The notes beneath the pieces are model-generated. The model saw nothing but the letters and a program-made list of their open reading frames with translations, searched no databases and was not told where the DNA came from. Positions 57,304-64,000 of a stretch of DNA of 64,000 nucleotides are shown here, piece by piece (positions within the stretch are counted from its first letter, which is position 1; each line of letters begins with the position of its first letter). Both the position numbers and the translations under genes were made by a program. This DNA comes from Poronia punctata (Eukaryota; Ascomycota; Sordariomycetes; Xylariales; Xylariaceae). The DNA is taken from contig MU401502.1 of NCBI GenBank assembly GCA_022579005.1, positions 1 to 64,000 of the forward strand, given 5' to 3'.

Positions 57304-58985
57304 TTTTTTGGGCAGGGTGTGGTGTGTTACCAAATGTTCACCACCGATTTCAATGATCGCAACGGCTTCGGACGATGAATCGATTAGCTCGCAAGGTACA
57401 AGCTGTACCTAAACGGCCACCCTGTCGAAAGTTGGCGGATTATTCAAAGGGCCGAGCATTTGCCGACAGGGATGATTGTATTGCACATGCCAATAGGATC
57501 TCAAGGCTCATGTACTGTACAAGTACCTACTCGTACGCTAGGAGCCACTTACTGTACGTGGACATTTTTCACTTCTTGAAAAGGGCCCACTACCTACCCT
57601 TTTGGGTATTATCGTCAGCTTCACTTTTGACCTGACGATAATTGGGATGGATCCGACTGCTAGGTCGTTAACATAGCAGCGAAACCATGACCTGGCTACC
57701 TACCTTACCTAGGTAGCCAAGGTCCAAAAAAGCGACCACAACCTACCTTGCGTAGGTCCAAAAAAGCGGCCTGCCTTGATGTATTTTTTTTTTTTTTTTT
57801 CTGGTCAAGGTTAAAACCTTAGAAAAACAAAAGAAAATTGGTATTTCGGACGCAGCCCTTGATGGAAAGGTACGGGCAGGCAAAAGGGTTTTTTGGATTT
57901 TTCCTTTTTTTTTTCCCTTGTGCCCCTAAGTTTACAGGTGGAGTTACGTTATCTGATAAGGTCTACGGACAAGATACGCAATACGCAAGTACCCCTAGCA
58001 ACGCGGAATTGGTAAAAGACTTGCTTGCAGTGTCCCTTTTTTTTCTTGCAAGGTAACCTAGGCTTAGGTATATTTTAAAAGCCTAAATACTCCTGCCGTC
58101 TATTTTAACATAAACCCGAAAAGAGGTTATATAGAGGGCTATACTATTAGGTAGCAGGAGGCGTCGGCTAGCTATAGTCCTAGGTACTACCCTAGTTACA
58201 TATAGCTGCAGTCGAGAGGTCAAAGCCACCCTCCCCCCTTAAGATAAACGTTAAAATTCTACTACTACTACTACTACTACTACTACTGTACGTGGACTAC
58301 TTAGTCATAGGTACTTGTACTGTGTAAGCGCTGTAAAGAAATGGTGAAGTCATAGTCTGTTTGTTTCTGACACTGTGTATGCATATCATTAAGTACGAGT
58401 ACTCGTAGGCAGACTGAGACTACCGCAGGTACCTAGTCTCGCACCTCTGCTATCTACACGGACGTAGAGGTAGTACAATCGCTGCCCGATGCTATCGGCA
58501 CGTATGCGAATGGTCGGGAGAAACGAAATATCACACACACGTAGATATCTGGAGTTGAAATTGTAAACAACCATATTAACAGATCGGCGATGGAATTCAT
58601 TGGGTAAGGCTGGTACTACCAACTACAAGTACACGTACAATTAGATACCTACATTAGGTACCTATCAGAAAACATACCCCACAAATAACACCAGGGTTTC
58701 CTATCTAGCTTGAGGACGCGATGATGTCGTCACAGGTACGCTCAAAGTTGTAAATAGGGTAGGGCAACGACGCGTTGATCAATTGCGCATGCCATTTTAA
58801 TATAATCATTCGTGCGGCTATCTAACGAATGGAATGCAAGTGTCCCAGAACATCCATCATAATCCGCTGCTTGGCTACAAATCAACTCAAGAGACCGTTT
58901 CGACTACAACCTTCATATTGACCTCGTGTTTCTACTCTACTACCGACTGGGCTAGCTAGGATCTCACCACCATAGCCACTTTGCC
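57304..58985. other. divergent intergenic region p24 / PhoD
   Basis: About 1.7 kb. It contains a perfect 9-bp hairpin (57694-57718), a duplicated GGTCCAAAAAAGCG (57721 and 57755), a T run (57784-57800) and a TAC trinucleotide array (58260-58287). No gene is supported. Confidence 0.55.
58260..58287. repeat. (TAC)n / (CTA)n microsatellite
   Basis: Nine consecutive ACT/CTA trinucleotide units lie in noncoding DNA upstream of the PhoD-like gene. Confidence 0.85.
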
Positions 58986-61073
58986 ATGACGGCGCCCACT
59001 AGAAGGGTAGCAGCCGTAACATCGGCTTGCCTCAGGGCGGCCTCTTACTTTTTCCTCCGATGGGTATGGCTCTATTTGTTTGCCAACTGGCGTTTATTGT
59101 CTATTTATCGGTGAAACTGACAATCATCCAGGTTGCGCTTCCTGTATGTTCACGAGATTCCACTCTGTGGTGACCACGCATAAAACACCACGGTACAGAA
59201 ATGTATGCTAACAAATATAGCCCCTTCTGCCTGCCATTTATACCCTTTTTGCTATTTATACAGCCTCTTTCATATCGAACTATATCTCCGAGCCCAAATA
59301 TGAGCTAGTGGATGAGGTCGATGTCGAGGTTAAAGAAAATGTTCTCAACCAGGATGCTCTCGATGAAGATGAAACAGACACTGTCATCGTGCAGGAGAAT
59401 GTCGACGTCGAAGAGACCGTCTCCATCTTTGAAAACCCACCAAAGCGGCTGAAGACACTACTTACCGGCGTTCCAAGCCCCAGTAGCCTTCTCTTCACCG
59501 CGCTCACCTTTCTCATAAATCTGGCGTGTGTCGCCATGGTGACTGATTTCGTCTACTCACCAAAATGGTACTATCCAAGCCACGATTTATCGTTTGCTAG
59601 AATCGGATATGTTTCCGACTCGGAGGCAAAGCTATTGATCAGAGAACCTGACCAGACCAAAATGCCGATCACGGTGCAGCTCCACGTTATGGATGACCAG
59701 GCGCCATTTGACCCGCTATGGCAGGAAGTTGGGAAAGTTGGCATGACTACAGAGGACTCGGACTATACTGCAGTCGTTACGATGCCCCTGAGTCACTCAG
59801 AACAGCGAACATACGAGTGGGTCACTTCCAATAACCATTCCGGCCATTTTACAGCCGCTCCGAAGCCAGGGGTTATGCCGGATCTCTTCGACGGGAAATT
59901 CACCTTCTTGTCGACGTCGTGTATAGTTCCACGCCTTCCATACAACCCATTGGATCATCCTTTGGCCTTCCCGGGGATGAAACACCTGGCCAAGATTCTA
60001 CCTAGTCTCGGCGCGCAGTTTATGCTATTTCTGGGGGATTTCATTTACATCGAAGTACCTCAACAGTTTGGGCAAGCAGTTGAGAATTACAGGCAGAAGT
60101 ATAGACAAGTATACGCATCGCCGGATTGGCCTGCCGTTGGCCAAAACCTCAGCTGGATTCATGTGCTCGACGACCACGAGATTTCCAACGATTGGGATTT
60201 GCGGTCCACGGGAGTCTACAAAACTGCTGTCGATCCCTGGCACCACTACCAGACTGCGGTTAACCCCCCGGAGGCCAAAAGAGCTGGCGATGGCGGTATT
60301 CTACCTCGCAGTGGCGTTACTTATTTTTCGTTTACCCAAGGTCCTGCGTCGTTCTTCATGCTCGATACCCGATCATATCGCTCTAGGAACTCGGAGCCCT
60401 TCGACAGTGTGAGCAAGACGATGCTAGGGGAAACCCAGCTGGAGGACTTCCTTGCTTGGCTACGCCGGCCTGAGCCAAGGGGAGTGAAGTGGAAGATTGT
60501 GGCCAGTTCTGTTCCTTTCACGAAGAACTGGAGAGTAAACACTAAGGATACATGGGGTGGCTTCCTTGTCGAGCGTCGGAAGATCCTTGAAGCCATGTGG
60601 GAAGCAGGCAACTTGGGCGTAGGCGTAATCATCTTATCTGGTGACCGCCATGAATTCGGAGCCACAGCATTCCCGCCACCAAAGGACAGCAAGTGGCTTG
60701 AAACGGTCACAGTACATGAGTTCTCGGTGAGCCCGCTCAACCAGTTCTACTCTCCCATCCCCACATATTCGCAGACGGATGACGAGGATGTGAAACTCAA
60801 GTAAGTCTTCTCCATACGATACATGCATGGGTCATTCATCCTATATATGTTGCTCCATTCTCGCGGTTACTGATGAGGTATAGGTATATCAACTTTGGGC
60901 ACTCAAAGTTTGGCGCCGTTACTATCGAGAAGCTATCAAATGAACAGAGCAGTTTAACATACACCGCCTACATCGACGGAGAGAACGCGTGGAACTTGAC
61001 CGTGTTGTCGCCAGCTACAGCATATACCACTAGAAGTGGGGGCTCGCTGTGGGACAGACTAAGGGGTATTTAA
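58986..61073 (+). CDS. PhoD-like metallophosphatase, membrane-anchored
   Basis: PhoD-family enzymes are alkaline phosphatases or phosphodiesterases with a dinuclear metal centre. Four exons are proposed: 58986-59063, 59132-59143 (only 12 nt), 59221-60800 and 60884-61073, giving 619 residues. The N-terminus MTAPTRRVAAVTSACLRAAS and the junction RWVALPPLLPAIYTL match the layout of fungal members. Two membrane segments lie at about 34-50 and 120-142. The catalytic domain carries the metal-binding motifs LGDFIYIE (near 302), LDDHEISND (near 347) and SGDRHEFG (near 504). Between the membrane segments is an acidic stretch rich in Asp, Glu and Val. All introns have standard signals. The microexon is supported by phase and by protein continuity, not by transcripts. 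Substrate and topology are unknown. Confidence 0.88.
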
Positions 61074-61749
61074 GGACTGAGGAAGCCCTTTCGAGTCATA
61101 CTGAGTTGTTTGGGCCATAAAGGAGCTCACGTCACCATGCTACCTTCGAGTTTTCCGGTCTCTATCAAACATTTCGACAAGAGTTTTGATACATCCTAAT
61201 TGATCCCCCCGGGTGTCGGCGGTTCCAATCCTCACTGGTGTCACTCCTTGAAAGCAAAGGAGAAAAACATGTGGACCCCATAGTTGTGCTCCTAATAGAT
61301 GGGCGGGAATGGAAACATAGGCCTGGGGAAACGGTTCCGCTCAGTAACTCGTTCCTCGAACGATAGGGCCATTGCCTTGGAGCATGAGTTTGTGGGTGTT
61401 CTTGTGGCGTTGCGGGGATGAATGACAAGGGTTGGGAAATCCCGGCGTACTCATGGATATATAATGCTTTTGACTTCTTCTGAAGCATTCTTCACGATCG
61501 GCCTCAATTTCTCTGATTGAACAGTGCTAGAACTGGTGTTTGCTAGGGACTTCTCTAGACGTGTACAAATGCGTTTAATCCTACCATACCTCCCTATCTC
61601 TTACGACCCCTGCCGCGTAAAGGCCTCGGGCGCCGTTTCGTAGCTCATACGCGCGTCTGGCCCAGAAGTATATCAGGTGCGAGTTCTGCCCGCGCCACAA
61701 ACTTGAAATACCGTCCACGGTCCTCACTTGTGACATGCTAAGACGTACC
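61074..61749. other. convergent intergenic region
   Basis: The 3' ends of the PhoD-like gene and the repeat protein face each other. No other feature is seen. Confidence 0.55.
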
Positions 61750-62754
61750 TTAGTAATCGTCATTGTCATCACAGTAATAATCGTCGTCATCGTAGCCACC
61801 GTCATCGTACGCATCACCATCGTACGCATCACCATCGTACGCATCACCATCGCCATCGCCATCGTATAAAACGTCAACGCCATCATCGTGGCCGTCGTAA
61901 GCGTTATCGGCGTAACCATCATTGAGCATGCTGTCCTCATGACAACAGTCACAGCTTTCGCCCTGATCATTAGAGCTGTTGTCGACGACTACATCATTGT
62001 TCTGCTCTGTGCTGTCATCTCTATCTTCGCTGTACCCGGAACGCTCGTAGAGGACAGTACCAGTGTACTCCCTTTCCTCGCAAGGGCTTGGGACGTCGTA
62101 GGGACCGGCAGCATCGTAGGGACTAGGAACGTGGCAGTGGATGGCACCACATGGGGACACGGTTGGCCGATAAGAGGGTGAATTACCGCGGTCATAGTGG
62201 CTCTGCGGATTCTCGGCCTCGGAGTGATGCTGATAGCCAGATGGTTCTCTATGACCATGATACTCGCTCAGGGGCGTGCTTGGTGCTGATACTTCCTCGG
62301 CGTAGCCTGAACTGAGTAATCTAGCTGAGTAAGGGCTAACAGTAGGTTCTGGTGCGTATGAGTGGGAAGCACGAGTATATGGTCCTGTGTTCTCATTCAT
62401 CGCCATGTTTCTTCCTGGAACTTCCTCAGCATAGCCCGTATTGTAGATTGGAGGCGAGTAAGTGCGGGAAGCGCGAGTATATGGCCCTGTGTTCTCATTC
62501 ATCGCCATGTTTCTTCCTGGAACTTCCTCGGTATAGCCCGTATTGTAGATTGGAGGCGAGTAAGTGCGGGAAGCGCGAGTATATGGTCCGGTGTTCTCGT
62601 TCATCGCCATGTTTCTTCGTGGAACTTCCTCAACATAACCTGTATTGTAGATTGGAGGCGAGTCAGAGCGAGTAGATGGCTCAGATCCCCGAGTGTCTTC
62701 TGACGAGCATTCTTCGCTTCTAAATGAAGGGCCCGAGAATAAGTATTTGTCCAT
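61750..62754 (-). CDS. repeat-rich acidic orphan protein
   Basis: A single open frame of 334 codons from ATG 62754. I do not recognise the family. The N-terminal half contains three near-identical 34-residue units with the core SPPIYNTGYxEEVPxRNMAM and NENTGPYTRAS, followed by a degenerate fourth ending in SSGYAEEV. The middle is rich in Ser, Pro, Tyr and His. The last 90 residues are extremely Asp-rich, with DGDAYDGDAYDGDAYDD coded by a 15-bp DNA repeat, and include a CDCC cluster. No signal peptide or membrane helix is visible. The protein is probably largely disordered, and the Asp-Gly repeats could bind divalent cations, which is only a guess. An upstream coding exon cannot be excluded. 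That the frame stays open through expanded repeats suggests it is translated. Confidence 0.6.
   Translation of the reverse strand: MDKYLFSGPSFRSEECSSEDTRGSEPSTRSDSPPIYNTGYVEEVPRRNMAMNENTGPYTRASRTYSPPIYNTGYTEEVPGRNMAMNENTGPYTRASRTYSPPIYNTGYAEEVPGRNMAMNENTGPYTRASHSYAPEPTVSPYSARLLSSGYAEEVSAPSTPLSEYHGHREPSGYQHHSEAENPQSHYDRGNSPSYRPTVSPCGAIHCHVPSPYDAAGPYDVPSPCEEREYTGTVLYERSGYSEDRDDSTEQNNDVVVDNSSNDQGESCDCCHEDSMLNDGYADNAYDGHDDGVDVLYDGDGDGDAYDGDAYDGDAYDDGGYDDDDYYCDDNDDY
61806..61850 (-). repeat. three identical 15-bp coding repeats
   Basis: CGTACGCATCACCAT is repeated three times back to back on the plus strand. It encodes the DGDAY units of the acidic tail. Confidence 0.85.
62366..62671 (-). repeat. 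three 102-bp coding tandem repeats
   Basis: Copies start at 62366, 62468 and 62570, each 102 bp (34 codons), with only a few differences between them. Such similarity points to recent duplication or ongoing homogenisation. Confidence 0.88.
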
Positions 62755-64000
62755 TTTCCACAAGAGATTAAAAATTCGACTTGCCTAAGACCTGTGGCAC
62801 GAGAAGAGCCGCCATTCCGGTTTACTCTGCGCTCTCTATGCGCAAAAGCCGGGTGTTTGGGATACTCTTCCTGGAACAAATGTGTAAGTACGACCCACGC
62901 TGCCACTAGTTTGACAAAAAAGAAATTGGGTAAAGTACATTAAGGCCATAAGTGCGATTATAAGCTCTCAATGATCCTATGATGGGGTACTGGTCCAACC
63001 AGTCTTTACGAGGCATCGTGGCCCTATAGTTGCTATGGGTAAGGGCGAGGTGAACGTATCGAGAGAGGACGGTGGTCTCCGGCGTCAAAACTACCTAGCC
63101 TAGATGGCGAGAGTAAGACGAAGGGAAGAGAAAAAAAGCATGCATTGTCTAACGGGATGTAGGGGAAGGATATATACTGTCAGCCCATTCACTGTCATAA
63201 TCCTCGAGAGGTACTTTAGGCAGCGACCCCCTACCAACCTCCAGATTTTTCTTTAGACTTGTGAACCGGTTGAGACGTGGTTTCCACCCACGAGAACAAC
63301 GTTTTGGGTAGTACCTACCTAAAGTGCCCATTGTAGTGTCTTTGAGAGACTGATCTATTGAACCATTAATGGCAATAGCCACTTCCTTTGAGGCCCTTTT
63401 CCCGGTCGTCGCTTCCTCGCTGCACACCTGAGCATCATTCATAGTGTGTGCCGTAATCGAACCATTCCATTTGAGTCCATTAGAGGGTGTTTGACACTTG
63501 TTCGGTTGGGAAAGTGGTTTTAAGCTCGCGGTAGGTAACACCTGGTGTTTGAAACGTCGACAGGCAGTTGAACACAAGCAGCGGATATGCCTTTCAAGCT
63601 ATCTAATTTTGCATCTTCTAATCTGGGGCATCATCTAGCATTGTTGCTCAGCAAGATATCAATCTTGGCTAGATTAGCCTTCACCGCCCAGCCTAGAAGC
63701 GCTGTTTGCCTTGGGTCGGTAATCACAGTTTAAAGTGTATTTAAGCTTGTGTTCGTCTAACTTGAATGCTCCCAATATCCTGACGAAGTGAGGGCATGTC
63801 GTCGACGGTCGAGAGATAGGGGATATTTGATGACATATCTGCCGCCTACGGTTTCCGACGGGTCATAGAATGAGTGTCTCACCTCCCTAATCAGTCACAC
63901 GGAATGGGCAAATGGAGAGTGCTGATTGGAAGCTTACGTTAAATACAGTACATTTCCGACCACGCCGGGCCCACTATACTACTCGTAGGTTAAAGTATAA
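62755..64000. other. distal region without a supported gene
   Basis: A minus-strand frame of 142 codons (63149-63577) has an internal ATG but no motif, and is not called. The window ends inside this region, so a gene continuing beyond 64000 cannot be excluded. Confidence 0.45.

Noticed and set aside
63149..63577. 142-codon minus-strand frame near the window end
   Set aside because: It contains an internal ATG but no motif, no clear splice partners and no neighbouring support. It remains possible as a small hypothetical gene.

Overview
This window is nuclear DNA from a filamentous ascomycete (Pezizomycotina; the protein set and compact introns fit Sordariomycetes best, but the exact order cannot be fixed by eye). 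The evidence is short introns of about 50-160 nt with GTAAGT-like donors, CTAAC/CTGAC branch sites and YAG acceptors, recognisable fungal proteins (VAC8, KNR4/SMI1, DFG5, IMP1, TIM22, PRP45), and an AT-rich island with the look of RIP (repeat-induced point mutation).

Layout. 1 to about 6.5 kb is an extremely AT-rich, gene-free block of mutated transposon DNA. Its base skew flips from T-rich to A-rich near 1.67 kb, and a recognisable RNase H relic of a LINE-type element lies at about 5.14-5.35 kb. The block ends abruptly about 0.3 kb before SEC8 (exocyst, 6.8-10.1 kb). From 10 to 28 kb the DNA is gene-poor. It holds a tandem-repeat zinc-finger-like protein (12.3-13.4 kb), an HNH-nuclease-domain protein (20.3-21.4 kb) and two decayed genes: an ankyrin-repeat relic near 15.5 kb and a short-chain dehydrogenase relic near 23.4-24.1 kb whose reading frame is broken by an 11-bp duplication.

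From 28 kb onward the window is ordinary gene-dense euchromatin. In order: KNR4/SMI1 (+), VPS68 (+), an intracellular GH16 protein (-), VAC8 (+, seven exons), IMP1 (-), mitochondrial IF3 (+), DFG5/DCW1 GH76 (-), a SET/Vps75-like histone chaperone (-), TIM22 (+), a membrane-anchored GH16 glucanase (-), PRP45/SNW1 (-), a p24 cargo receptor (-), a PhoD-like phosphodiesterase (+, with a 12-nt microexon), and a repeat-rich acidic orphan protein (-).

The genes do not form an operon or an obvious biosynthetic cluster. Loose themes are cell-wall construction (KNR4, two GH16 proteins, DFG5), mitochondrial biogenesis (IMP1, mtIF3, TIM22) and membrane traffic (SEC8, VPS68, VAC8, p24). I did not find a convincing new multi-gene system. 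The most unusual items are the two lineage-specific tandem-repeat proteins, the stop-free in-frame intron in PRP45, the 12-nt exon in the PhoD gene, a strong hairpin in VAC8 intron 1, a tRNA-like hairpin near 55.95 kb, and the sharp RIP-island boundary. All exon coordinates were worked out by hand from splice signals and protein-family continuity, without transcript data.
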